Below are positions 13,675 through 26,500 of a stretch of DNA of 64,000 nucleotides, in pieces. Every line of letters begins with the position of its first letter. The first letter of the stretch is position 1. This DNA comes from Baylisascaris procyonis (lineage: Eukaryota; Nematoda; Chromadorea; Rhabditida; Ascarididae), in contig JAZARR010000088.1 of the NCBI GenBank assembly GCA_037389465.1, forward strand, positions 4,340,001 to 4,404,000. Direction: 5' to 3'. The position numbers and the translations under genes are program-made. The notes under the pieces were generated by a model that was given only the letters and a program-made list of their open reading frames with translations, was not told where the DNA came from and made no database searches.

Positions 13675-15377
13675 TCGCAATACATACATATACTTACTCG
13701 CAATGTGTACTTATACTTACTAAGACATATACATATACTCAATACATATATACATACATATACTCTCAATTTTGAATGGAATATTTACACAATTATTTAA
13801 GTATCTTTCAACAGCTAAATCATTTCGTTCGTTGAGCACAACTTACTAAAGAACGAACAAATATGTAAATTATTCAGCATATTAACCTTGAAAAGATCAG
13901 CTTCATCAACTTTCGAGCGTCCATTGAATGCCCATTTCGTATTGCAAATCATATGACCATCCTCAACAAACGATGAAGTTTCGCTGAGCATCACTTCAGA
14001 AGCCTTAATTATAGTAATGATTATTCGCTTTCTTGTATCTTACGATAATATGGTCATCGTCTTTTTAGCAGATGTTTAGCAGTTCAATAAAAGTTTCATC
14101 AGAATTAGGAACATGAAGGAAAGCACCCACCCAGCCTTGCAACACAATGCCACTAATACAGATGTAAGGCGCAAAAATTTTGATTCTCTACTAAGGGTAC
14201 AATATTTATAGTGTAGACCACAAGCTCTTAAAGATTCTTGAAGCACTGCGTGAAAGTGTATCAATTTCGAGTTTCTTTTTTATTCAAGAAGATCATAGTG
14301 CGTTCTCAATAGGAATGCTCATCGAGGCATATTCATATCTATTGATAAGTAATAGTCGGAACGGGTCGTCACTACGCAGAAGTTTGAAGTCTAATTGTGT
14401 TTTTAGGAAAAGTGACTTCAATTGTGAAAACTTAAAATGAATTATAAATATCCACTTGAAGAACTAACCGAAAGTATCGAAAGAATCAATCACAAAATAA
14501 ACCTGCAATAGTTGTTGATTATTGGTTTCGTCATTGAAGGAAATGAACGCTTTGCCAACTCCATCGGCACCAATAACGCATTCCACCACCGAGTCGTCAC
14601 CCTGTAATAAGTTGCAAAACTCATTTAATACTTCTACAAATTTCCACGCTATACCATGGACAAAAACGCATAATTGTTCGATGCTGGCAGTGAAAAAGAA
14701 ACTTTAGACGCCTAAAGAGGTTGCCGTGGAAAATTCGAAGAAATAAACCTTGGTCTGCATTCCTTCATATGAAATTGGAATATCTAACCGAATAAAGTCA
14801 TGTATCTTTTCTTCCCATCACGTGTCGAGAAGAGTTTTGTCGGTTCTTTTTGTCCTTTTTTTGCCTCTATTTGCGTTTTGATAAACTTTGATGCATTAAT
14901 TCTTGGATTGTATCGCTAATCGATAGATAAAAATAAAGCAGTTGTGTTGAGCCTCACTATTCAGACGTCAAAATGACAAAGAGGGCTGCCGTCGAAAAGC
15001 GGTAGATTGCAGATTGGATTATAATAATTTCTAACGTGAACGAATAACTAAACATGTATGAGGACTTTCAGCATATAGCTCTCAATGCCATTGAAAGAAA
15101 AGTTATTCATAGAAGACAAGTATAGAAGCAACAGAATCAAGTAGGTGACCATTCGCATATCTTTGCTGATTCCCAATGCCACATAATGGGCCATGTCAGG
15201 ATCGAGACCGAGGAGCGACGCCTCCAATTGGAACAATACGCCATCTTTTAGAACGGTCCACTGAACGGAACTTGAACATTTTTGGATGTTGTTTGCTGCG
15301 CAGCCAGGCGGATGAAACCAGCAGCTTTTCTCCTTCCCACATCCTTCTGACGAGAACGAACCATCGATCGAGATCAG
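8364..15377 (-). CDS. DOMON + cytochrome b561 protein, FRRS1-like ferric-chelate reductase (first exon missing)
   Basis: Eleven exons join with matching phases: 15150-15377, 14503-14601, 13887-14003, 13254-13317, 12488-12661, 11643-11758, 11223-11333, 10407-10569, 9891-10055, 9308-9375 and 8364-8474 (TGA). They encode 471 residues plus stop. Counting from the first placed residue, a Cys-rich segment and DOMON domain fill about 1-170. A cytochrome b561 core follows, with membrane segments near 229-249, 271-291, 311-330, 345-367, 383-401 and 441-463. Putative haem ligands are His227 (VIHG), His268 (FQLHRD), His310 (KKMH) and His346 (NWLHWF), the four-His pattern of b561 proteins. In the family such proteins pass electrons across a membrane to reduce ferric iron or similar acceptors; that role here is inferred. 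The first placed exon starts in phase 0 just before ISIDGSFSSEGCG, so a short signal-peptide exon should lie above 15377. No reeler domain was seen. The (TA)n and CT arrays all fall in introns. Confidence 0.94.
9566..9640. repeat. (TA)n microsatellite
   Basis: About 75 bases of uninterrupted TA repeat in the 515-bp intron between exons 9891-10055 and 9308-9375 of the FRRS1-like gene. Confidence 0.99.
9891..12661 (-). CDS. Cytochrome b561 core exons of the FRRS1-like gene
   Basis: Exons 12488-12661, 11643-11758, 11223-11333, 10407-10569 and 9891-10055 encode the transmembrane core. The four histidines occur in the contexts VIHG, FQLHRD, KKMH and NWLHWF, about 78 to 83 residues apart in the pairs 227/310 and 268/346. 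That spacing fits two stacked haems. Donors read gtaact, gtgcgt, gtaagc, gtaagt and gtatca, and every acceptor ends in ag after a T-rich run. All phases agree (1, 0, 0, 1, 1). Confidence 0.93.
13254..15377 (-). CDS. DOMON-encoding exons of the FRRS1-like gene
   Basis: Four exons (15150-15377, 14503-14601, 13887-14003, 13254-13317) encode the luminal or extracellular part. Recognisable pieces in order are CGKEKSCWFHPPGC, VQWTVLKDG, HYVALGIS, GDDSVVECVIG and WNLLFARG, which follow the usual DOMON strand order of FRRS1 and SDR2 proteins. The Cys pairs suggest disulfides in an oxidising compartment. Two splice sites are weak. The first exon ends ATG followed by gtcacc, and the third exon follows attaag rather than ttcag. 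Both are forced by phase and by domain continuity. Confidence 0.9.
13604..13672. repeat. Compound (CT)n-(TA)n microsatellite
   Basis: About 32 bases of CT repeat run directly into about 37 bases of TA repeat. A degenerate region follows to about 13770, rich in TACATATA and ACTCGCAAT pieces. It lies in the intron between exons 13887-14003 and 13254-13317 of the FRRS1-like gene. Confidence 0.98.
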
Positions 15378-18300
15378 CTGCAGAAGTCATCGATCAATAA
15401 TGCTGCTTGCAATAAGGTAGTTTCCCAAACCATACTGCACTATAATTCCGACTAGGATATCCCCTCAAGTGTACAGTTTTGCCCATCTTTTTCTCACCAC
15501 CTGCAAGAACTGCCGTATAATTAGTCTGGAGGCTGTTGAAATTTGACAGGTTAATTATTTGCCTTCCGCTTGAATTTTCTTTTTTATTATCTTTGCAGAT
15601 TTAAAGCCACAACTGAAAGCCAACATAATTATATATTTTATGACGTCAGCTGAATTTTCAACGTTGAGGAACAATAGTTCCTAATAATGAATGCGCTCAT
15701 GATAGCAGTAAAATTACACCATACTGCACCATTCCTCTGTACGCGGCGAATGGTTAGTTTTTTTAACCGGCAACGGTTTTCTTTAGCAGTATGGAATAAG
15801 AGCTGGATTCACCGGACACGCATAGAAGTTCTATTTGGTAAAAGCTATAAGCATCGAAACATCTGCAAACTCAATGTAGGCTTTCGATGACATCAAGGAA
15901 TATGCAAAAGTTAACGCAACACAAGAATAGTATTCACCGCAATTTGATCGGTTTGTATAGTGCGATCTGGCAAACGACACATTGCGGCAGTGCGGTATCA
16001 GCGAAACAATGCGTATCCGCTTACGTAATTGGCAATAAAAACTTCCATGTTGGTAACTGTAGCTACTCAATGGTCAGTCAGTAGCTCCATTTTATGACTG
16101 TTGGAAGTGGCATATATAAGAGAAGTAGGATAGGAGGAGAAAGAGGGATTCGGGGATTTTTTAAAGCCATTTCGATGACTAGAAAAATTTTTGGCTCTCT
16201 CCCCTCTCTTCATCGTCCAACGGTCTGGAGAGTATGAATCAGGATGAGCCTAAAAGCGAAGGCGAATGATTTATGCGTTTGTGAGCAAAACAACGCTCTA
16301 ATGAGTGAATTTGAAAAAGTTGACCTAAGTCTCTACGAGTTCAAAGAAAAAACGAACAAGTACAACGACTGGTGTATGCCGGCATTGCGGTCATTTAAAC
16401 TCATTTTAAACTCATTTAGCTGCCTCACTATCCAGGAAGAATGCTTGCAAAGTGACCAGGAAATGGCTAAATCACCTTGATTATTGCTAAACAAAAGTAC
16501 TGGTTGGGTTTTATTGCTAAACAGGCATCGTCAGGTTTTAGGCATAACCTGGCTCTTAAATATACAGGCTTCGAGAATATGCGCATAATTTAATGTATGT
16601 AAAAATATCAGCATAAATCGATTGCTTTTTAACTTTTAATTGTAGCTATTAGTCTGAAGCAAATAGAATTAGACAGATCTGCGCTGGCCCTTGATGAATG
16701 GATGGATCGTCAGGTGATCAAATGATCAATTTACAGCTATCACTGCAGTAAAAATGTTTATTTCAAGGAAAGGGTCGTGCAAGCAAAATGAGCGAAAACT
16801 TGTTGGTAAATTGTGAAGGATGAATGAGTCAAAGTGAGGCGATAGTGAAGATATCTACTGCAGTGTAAACAAGAAGTCATTCGCTTTGTTTAGTTGAAAT
16901 ACCCTCAAAAAAAAAAAGCTTATCATCGATTGCCATCCAGGATGTAGTGCCTCTTTTGCAGTCCTCAAATTGCGCTTATCTGATATTGCATAATAATTAG
17001 TGGAAAACGCACTTCAGCATTTGTTAATGAAGAGTTGCCAAGATCTTTCATCAAAAAAAAGAAAGATTCTTCTTTTAAAGGCGCATGCATACAGCAGTCA
17101 GTCAACTGCCATATGGAACACAAGGTTTTTGGTGGATTGGACCTATCAATTTTCTCATCTCTAGTTGTGGTGCACTTTCAGGTGAAAATATCCTATAGAC
17201 AGATGCGCGTTTATAGATAAACAAACTTGAACGTAACATCGCCATGAACAATTTATTCGATTTCTAAACCTAAAAGTTCCTGATCACTCAAATGGAATCG
17301 ATTATTTCCTTATTTCTTATATTGTCGTTTAGAGGAGACGATGCAAATCGGAAAGCAGATGAAGGGAATGCGAATCGTTCAATAAGATAGATGGTTAATT
17401 GGAGGCAGTGATTCAATCAAATTATACAATATAGACAGATGGCTGCTCATCTCTAGAACAAACAGCTTGATGCTTCGATTTTTTTTTTTTGACTGAATTT
17501 CAAACGTGCAGCATGACAGCTTTTTGAAGAGAAAAAAAAAATTGCCTAAGAAATTTTCAATGCGTGCATTGTTTGTCGTATTGAGAAAAGAGGCTATTCT
17601 TTGAGTTATACTGTTCACTTTATTAAGTTTATTTGCAAAAGATGAGTCGAGGAACTATTTTTAAGCGTTATGAAATGTTGCAAAGCGATCGAAATTGCTC
17701 TATGTGCTAAAAGTTTTACGCATTGCTACTCATTCGCAGAAACGATGGGCGACATCGACAACCCCAACGTTTATATTGCATTATAACACATAGTGATTGC
17801 TTTAAGGAAAATAAGACTTGCATTTTACGAATGCAAGCGAGCAACCCAAGATCAACAGCAAATACAGCAAAGCCGCATAGAGAGCAAAAGCGTTTTGATA
17901 TTAACAAACAGAAGGATGTGGGAGGCTAATGAACGGCTATCGCAAAGACAGCAATAATAATATCTGCTTGAAAAACTTAAATGAAGATCATGTTGGGGAG
18001 GGGGGGGCACCTTATGGGCAATCTTTTTTGCTTCTCCACCCCTCCCTCAACGCACAAAGACAGCCACTCTCTTATAAACCTTCAACTACAACGTTACGGG
18101 AATAGCAACTATACGAATACGTGCAAATCTCTACTTATGAACATTTCAGAAATACAAATGCGACTTGGTAACGCATAGACAGAACAAACACAGTGATGAC
18201 AACGATGAACCATTACTTTCAAAAAGGATTTGAGACATGTCCAATGATGTATTCAATAACTTTCAAATGACTTAGCTTACCTTTGGATGACGTCATTCAC

Positions 18301-21300
18301 CTGCTTATAAGAGTTCTGTAGAAAAGGCACATATCAGGCAGAGGTGTAGATAGTTCATGGATTTATAAGGGGCGTTGGTACTTTGGAAGGAAAACAAATT
18401 TTCGCTCCTAACCGAACGAATTGCCTTCACGAGCGAGACTACCGCTATGTTTAATCTCTGATCTTTAAAGCAACATTGGAAGTGCCCATAGTTCGGAGGC
18501 ATTTATATGGGACTTCTGGATCAGCATTTTTTTCAGCGAGAATAAAATATGCTTACAAAACCAATTCACTATGGAACGCTCAATCTGATGCTTAGAATTT
18601 TTGAAGTCTTTCACAAATCTTTCTTTGGAAGAGTTATTTTTGCACCATTTCACCACAAAAAAAAGCATCTTTAAATTTCAAGAAATTCAACAGTATTGAA
18701 AAGGTCATCATCCACATTCCAACATAAAATACAAAATTGAATGCCATTGTATTGAAGAGGCTACTGGCCGTAGGTTCGATAGGATTGCAGCGAAGATGGA
18801 GCGTATTCAAAGATTTAGACGGAACGTTTGTTTTCGCCCATAGAAATATCTAGTTGACATCAGTCACATCGAACAGGAGCTATTGTAGCGCCGGCGATGT
18901 GTTAAGAGAGAGTAACCTAAAATATCGAAATGCTTTTTTTTCTCGATTCATTATAAAAAAGTGAGAAAAAAATTGAAAAAAAAATTTCAATTCGACAACC
19001 TATGGGTAAGGGAAAAACAAATCGAAATAATCGCAATGCTATCTACCTGTGCAAGAAGAAAGGCCACAATGCTGGGGAAACGCATTGCCGTGTGGCAGAG
19101 CGAGTGTGACACTGATCACAAATGTTGCGGGCGATACGGGTCGTGGTCTGTGCAGTGAATGTTCGAATTCCAGTTTTAGTTGCCCTCGGCGCATCGACGT
19201 CGATTTTTCATCCGCTTAACAAATTCCCACTCTATTCGACAATATTGTGATTCATTGTGAAATTTGCATAAATTTGCATGTTCTCTTTTGGGGAAGAGCA
19301 CTATTTTACGAGTGACACTCTTCGAATTCCCATCGATTTTTTGCCCCAACTATCGTTTGAGCTAACTTAACCATCGAGCAGGCCTATTTGTTTATGAAAT
19401 CGCAATGCTGCATCGTTGCAATATCTATTGCAAGGTTGACAAGAGCCGTTTCGATGATTCTATAGTGGGTGGAGAGGATAGAAACGTGTGTCGATGTTTT
19501 TATTACAAGAAAAAATAGGTGCGAGAACAAGTGTGCTCAAAAATTTCACATAGGCAGAAAAACCTAAGAAAACCATACAGATGCAAGGAATGCAAAAAAA
19601 AAAAAAAGAAATGGTGGATCAATCAATGCAATTTTGCTCTTGACATAATAAACCATATCGTTGCAATGTTATTTAGATTATTCTTGATGCGCGATAGCTT
19701 ACAATGAAAAAAAAGGACGAAATATTCTGAATGTTTGACAAACAGATTAGGACTGATATTTGGATGGAGGAACGATGGAGGGAATGAGGTCAAGTTTTCA
19801 GATGGAAACATTCCACGAATAAACAAGAGTAAACGTTTCTTAGATCAATTTGAAGCAATACATTTCAAAATTCTTTATTCATGCCACACTTTCTAGGAGG
19901 GAACTTGCTTAGGCCTCTTCGAATTTTTAACTGATAGGAAATGAATGGGAAAAACAACGACAATCAACTTTTATCAGTAATAGACATACAGCTACTTTAT
20001 TAGGAGCATCCAGAAAATTCGAAATAATGCAGCTTCTTGCTATATTTGCCATCGTTTCGCTGCCACATCAATGCAACGCATTATAATCTTTTAAAAGCAT
20101 TGTTTTAAAGCAAGGAGTTCATTAGCGGGCGCAAAGTGAATCGTCCTTAATGTGTTTTTCAACCATTCGAAGGATCCGTAGACTAGGAGGAAGCGGGGAC
20201 TCGATCATTTCCCGTGGTTATTATCTATTTAATACAGTTAGTAGAAAGGACAGAAATAAGATGCTGTTTGCAGAGTGCCAGCTTCAACAAGGAGTTTATC
20301 TTTAGTTTGCAACGAGATTAGCCAGCTATCAGCATAATCTTCATAGGAAGATATTTTCTGGGCATAATAATGGAGAAAAGATTCTTGCCTTTGATCGCAT
20401 GTCTGTTTTACTTCAACTTTAATAATTGAATAAACTCTTCAATCCTTAAATCCTTGCAGATAAACTCGCAAATTAACTCAATAGTTAAATGCTTACGAAA
20501 GTTCTAGTGAACATAGTTCGGCATATACTTTTTTCTATGTCCACACTTTTTGATGTGGTCAGTAAGCAATGTATATAAACGATCGATTTGATTATGAAAG
20601 GCGAAATAAAAAGAAATATTCCTAGAAGGAAACAAGAAGAATTTTTCTCTTCAAACTGTTAGCCATAGTGCATTTATTCATTAGAAAGAGCAGATGCTTT
20701 ATGTGAAATAACAGAAAAATATGTGACCTTTTTTCGAGGTATCATATTCAAAACCTCCAAAAGGAAAATGCGATCTCATATAACACATGAGATTATGAAG
20801 TGAAAAATATGGTTAACGGTTAAACCCATTTGGTGGATCAATATATCCTTAAGTATAACATTGCAAAAACTGATTCGAATTAAGACCGTATTACCAACAT
20901 TTTCAGTGCTACTTTTTAGAAGTATTTTCTGAAATGAGGCTTTATGGAACATTTCCTCGAAATTGGTACTTAATTCCTAGCACACTTTAATTAAAACTGT
21001 TGTAATTTAACCTTCAAAACTTAGCCGCCACTAATACGACGTACTAGTGAATCGTTAGCAGATCTATTCGCGAATTCAGTTTCGCAAAAAATCATTGCTC
21101 ATCATTTATGCACTTAATGATTGCGTTGATTTACGCAACAATGAAACTTTTCGCTACTTTCTATAAAATTCCTAATTTCTGCAAAAAAAAATTTTTTTTT
21201 ATAATACAGGTTGGGTGCATTTATTACACAATCTCTGCAAAACGAAAATATTTACTTTTCAAGAAATCTATAAAACTGAATGAATTAATTTCCATCAGTT

Positions 21301-23541
21301 GTGGTCATATTGTTGGCAATATTTGGACGCGTTTAGCCATAACTCCTAAAGAAAGAAATAAAATAGAAATTGTTAGCCATATTTTGTGGGTTCTTTTTGT
21401 TATGCTATCAGGAATGAAAAGGAGGAAGGGGGCTAAAACTGAGAAAGTTTTTTTCCTTTAGTAAATACCGTACAGCATTTTATCTAGCTATGATTGGCCG
21501 GTAAAAAATAACGCTAGATTTTGCTAATAACAATGCTGCGTGAATCGCCTACGTACTGATTCATCTGGAGTCATCGTAATGCACATATTTTTCTTATCTT
21601 CTCTGCTTGCGTGTTGTAAAACCGATTACCCTATCGTGTTTCATTATTAGTGATCCCCTGAAGGCTTTTTTTTTTATTATTGGTGAAAGATGTTTCTGCT
21701 TGGTTAGTAAATCTTTGTGTGTACGTGACATTTCACTAGTCGGCTCAATGTTTGGCAACCGTGCAACAATGATACTTTATTCACATTGAATAGATACATG
21801 GTAGCAGTAATGAAAATTAAGCTGCATAAAGATAATTTCGAATTTTCAATGCATACACCGGAGTGCTTAAAAAAATTTTCCTGATTATTGCAGCTATAAA
21901 AAGAGATGTAAGTTTGTTTTATTTTTTATTTTTTTTGTTTTTTATTGAAATAATTAAAAAAATCGATTATTTTGAAAAAACTAAGACAATAAATGGCTTA
22001 ATTGAAGTATCATATATAGTTGCAAACAATAATGCGCAATCTATTTAACGGGATCATCTAGTTCAAAACATTTAGAAGGGCACTTCATGAAACGTAACTT
22101 GAAATTTTTCATCAATAATGAAACGTCAGCAAATAATATGAAAGTCATTACTGTTCAATTGATTTAAATAACAGCTAATCCCGCCACTAATCAACTTTAC
22201 GATAGCGTATTTTTGAATGTGGTCTTGTCATATTTACCAATTCGGAAATTCCTAAAAATCTGATAGGATCTTGTCAAATTTCCATTCGTTCAAAAATATT
22301 TGAAAAAAAAAGACTGTTACATCAGCTTTTTTAATGTAACCAATTATATATAATCATCATCCTTACAAATCCCGATAGTCATACAAGCTTAAAATCTGTT
22401 CTTGATTTTAAGCTAGAACTGAGAAGAAAGCAGAAAACTTCCCATTTTTTCAGTATATTGTACCTATTGGTGAAACAACTTCAAATGTTTTTTTGTGTAC
22501 AAGAGAGATTAGGCGGTAACTGCATTCAATAGCATTAGAGATTTATAAGGCCAGTATCGTTTATGCATAGAGATTGCTACTGTATTTTTTTTTTCTCACC
22601 AGTCAGTTGCACTATAGATTATGAGAAATAATAGCCTCATGGAGGAAAGATGAATTAGCACAACAGTTGGGGGAAAGTAACAGTGCTTCAAGTAAGAAGT
22701 GATTAATTGAACAATTGTTACGCAATTGTTGATCAATGAAACGCAATGAGGACAATAAATTGTTCATCGATTGCATGAAAATTGACTAGTTTGATGAGGA
22801 AAAGCATTCAGCCTGTAAGATAAGTTGAAAATTCCTTACGCTCAGTATGATTACATTTTATATTGTCGTTAATAAAACAATACCATAAAGATGTAATTTT
22901 AGGAAATATGCTGATATATTTTCCTGAAGTAGTACTTAATTATTCGATGATATGACGATAAAATAAACGGCCAAATGCTTTAGCCTTTTTGACGATAATA
23001 GAAACAATAACAATACTTCAAATAGCGTAAAAATTTAAACTAATATACGCATTATTATGCGATAAGAATGACTTAAAAAGTGCAATTCGTTAAAAACATT
23101 GAACGGAGAGATGTTTTGGTGTGAAATACTCAAAACCTCATATCATTAGTTGGCTTCAGTAGCTGGAGTAGACAAGTTGATTCCAATCACCTGAACAGTC
23201 ATTGCCACTTGCCTCGAACAATAATCGCACGTCAGAAGATGATGATCCTTATGAAATGGACCCTTAATACTGACTGTGCTCCCCTCTAACCTGCCCCCTC
23301 CCTTCCCTCAGAGTAAGGTCACGGATATGATTGAATGAAAACGCTTGAAGCGACATTCTGGCGCTTTGCCATTTAGCTGCGCACATTACGTGATAGTACA
23401 GAAACATGTGGCTGAATTGGGCGTATCACATCGGAAATGTTGCAGTAGACCATTAGACGATGCATATTGTTGGCCTTAAAAATGTCAGCTGTCAGTGGCA
23501 TTCAATAATGGAGACATGAGCAGAGGTCAGCGAACAGCGTT
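15378..23541. other. Upstream flank of the FRRS1-like gene; unplaced first exon expected here
   Basis: The missing signal-peptide exon should lie here on the minus strand and end in phase 0. Weak candidates are 16025-16048 (ATG to a good gtaagc donor but not signal-like), an ATG near 16174 with a Leu-rich run and a poor donor, and an ATG near 16613 ending CAG|gttatg. None is convincing. The rest is AT-rich with no gene seen. Confidence 0.5.
22386..22414. repeat. 11-bp inverted repeat with 7-base loop
   Basis: AGCTTAAAATC and GATTTTAAGCT pair perfectly around TGTTCTT. It lies in the gene-free stretch below the 401-residue gene. Function unknown. Confidence 0.9.
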
Positions 23542-26500
23542 TTACTCGTCTTGTTGTTCCGGTTCGGGGCACTGTGTCTGCAGATATGCTTTGACGCCGG
23601 CTGAAAGAGCACTTCCTGCATTAGGATCTTTGGCAAAGATTTCTAAATGATTTTTGCCTTTCCAGACGAGCGCACATTTGAAGTCCGCATCGTTTTTGAT
23701 CATAAATTTAGAGATCTTTGCCAAACAATCGTGCACTTTTGATAGCACTGCATATGGTAGTGGCTTCATTAGTTTCGATATGTCGGCTAATGAGTTCATA
23801 GCTGGCTTCGTAAAATCACCGTTGCCTTTGAACCAGCCAACTATTTCCTGAAAACAAACCATGTTAAGCGTTACAATCCTAAAAGAAAAGAAGGGAGAGA
23901 TCAAGAGTAATAGAGAGAGAAAGAAACAAGGAGATTTAGAAATATCCGTTCAAGGACACCAATTCTGATATTTTATGAGAACGAGATGATATTCTTTGAG
24001 AGTGAAAGTATAACCAATACGCCTGTAACACTGCGATGCGATGCGTGCTATACGACAGCTATCCGTGATGCTTTTCTATGAACCTTTTTTCTTAACGTTG
24101 GAAGGATCATTTCCCTCGCACTGAAGTAGTCTCTCTTAGCATCAAAACATTTTGCCCTCCTTATCTCCTTAATGTGTTGCTAAAAGCATGCGTAAAAAGC
24201 ATAAATTACTGAGCACTCGTTTGATTACTTTGGCTTAACCGAAACGAAGATATTTATTTATGGCCATATTTATTAAAGCCGTGACAGTCTAACCACTGAT
24301 TTTGCACTGGTTTCGTTAATCTAGCCTACTATCTCAAATGAAGGGAGAACAGCAATATTATAGTGGTATTTTTAAGAAATCTAAAAAGAAGATGTGAAAC
24401 CTGGTCGCCTGTTGTGAAGAACAACTGAGCCCATGTGAAGAATGGGAAGCCAGCTCCTTGCGGATAGGTGGTCAACAGCTGTAGCGGAAGATCGCGAGGA
24501 ACGCTGCCGTATTCCATATACTCTATCGAGGTGTTCTCCTCAAAGTGCTTCTTTTCTGGTTGTGGCTCGTTCTCCATATCCGGATTGTTCTCGCTGAATT
24601 CGACAAGTAATTTCAGAGGTATTCATTTGCTGTAATGACCGATCAGTATGAGAGAAGGGATGGTGGAGAGGGGAGAATGGAGAATAAAAGGAGGGAGAGA
24701 TGTGTAGATGCGTTTGACACAAACTAAAAAAATATAGGCAATTCATACATAAAGAATGATAAAATCTGAATTTGTAATAGCAGTTTTTTTCGGATAAGCA
24801 TTTTGGTAGGGCGTTTTTCTTAACTATTTTTCGAGAAAAGAATTCATTGACGGTGTTGAAAAAGCCCCTATTGAAATTTTAGTGTAAAAAAATTCGCTGC
24901 GGTAGAAGTAACTGTATCTAGTCGCACATTGGCTATGTATTGTCCAGGGATTTCCTTGTTTGTTTACCTATACACCTGCTTGCAAGGTGCGTCAAATAGC
25001 GATACGTCATTTGATGATTGATTTCTCCGTTGTACGCCTGACCTTTGTTGTCTTCTTTTTTTATTTCATAATGTGTTCTGCAAGTGAACTCTACAGCTGT
25101 TTAGAAGTGAATTTTTTTGAAACGCTCAGGGTAAAGGTGACGAAGGTGCGTTTAATATTAATAATATACCGATTATCGAGAAGGTGCTATTCAAACTAGA
25201 TGAACATCACGTGAGGGACACCACAACTTACCTTTTTGATAATAGTTCCATATAGAGGACGAGAAGGTTGCTTGTATTTTTTCTTGTATAGGTTAAGACT
25301 ACTTGTCGCATTGAGCAAAGCTTTTCGCATTATAAAACTCTCTTAAACTCTTCTTCTCCAACAGATCAGGAGAAACAAAAATCCACTTCTTTTATCGAAG
25401 CTGGGGAAGGTGAAGAGAGATGCAGGAAACCGTGTATTAGAAAGGCAGGTAAGTCCGCCAAAAATTGTAAGCACTCTAAATGTCACTCTAATTCTTGAAA
25501 AATTTGACAGTTCCACTTTCAGCCAAAATCTGCGGCAAATCAGCCAAAATCCGCTAAGCGATCAGAATTCATTTTTGACGCATTTAAAAAGGTTTAAGGC
25601 AGCAATAGCAGTTAAAGGATTGGTATTTCATTAATCTATAAGAAAGCTGATGGTCCATAAATTTAACTTAAACAGTCTAAAAAATGCGCATATTCATATG
25701 ATTTCTAAAAACATTTATGAGAATTGTAATTCGTTTCCCAGCTTCTTCAAAGCTTGATTGCGCTCAACGATGGCGAATTTCACAACTTAGTTTTCGATGA
25801 GGTCTATTGCCAACATATGATTAAAAACACTCCGACTACTGATTCACAAAGGATTTGAAAGAATGCCTTTCAGTGACATATATGTAAATGCTGATGTCAT
25901 GTTTGACTTAATGGTTAAATAAGAGAAGACGAGTGATTTGAGATTGGACTTGAAACTCAAACGGGGTACACAAATAGCGTAATAAATATTGGTGTAAACT
26001 TCCAAGACGAGCAACAACTAAACAAATTAAACAGAAAACCTTGCTGCTTTGACAGCCGCATAATCGGCACAATCCACTTCAAATCGAACGAGAAGCTTAA
26101 AATTGCCGAACTGATATTGAACGAGTTGGAAAAACGGTCCACTTGTGAACTTAGAGCGTGATTTAGTCATCTTGCGTTTAAGTGCTTGATCGAAAGTGAC
26201 GTGACCAATCTCCATAAGATCCGAAGCTTCCATCCTGAAGTTGTGAAATTGTAGGTCAAAATAGTTTTTAACTCGTCAGTGACATGTGTATATTTGTAGC
26301 TCCTAGAAAAGTAAATTCATGGGTACGTGGCGAGTACGGCAATGGTCTAAGGTTCTACTTTACATTCCCCAAGAATGAATCTAGCAGTCGAAACTGCAGA
26401 TGAATGCATATTTTTCGTTCCATTCCAATTCACTCCCAAGCTGTAGGTTCTTTTTTTTTTTTCAGAACCAATTGCACAATTACCAAATGCTTGCTTCGAA

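Noticed and set aside
17716..17907. Minus frame with a hydrophobic run, considered as the missing signal-peptide exon
   Set aside because: No ATG at its start and no donor in the phase required by the exon at 15377.
18281..18315. 35-base minus-strand exon-like unit (ttctacag to gtaagc)
   Set aside because: Stops appear in the frame needed to join the FRRS1-like gene at 15377. At best an untranslated exon.
21108..21461. 117-codon plus frame
   Set aside because: Rich in Lys, Ile and Phe, with codons typical of random AT-rich DNA; no splice sites and no family features.
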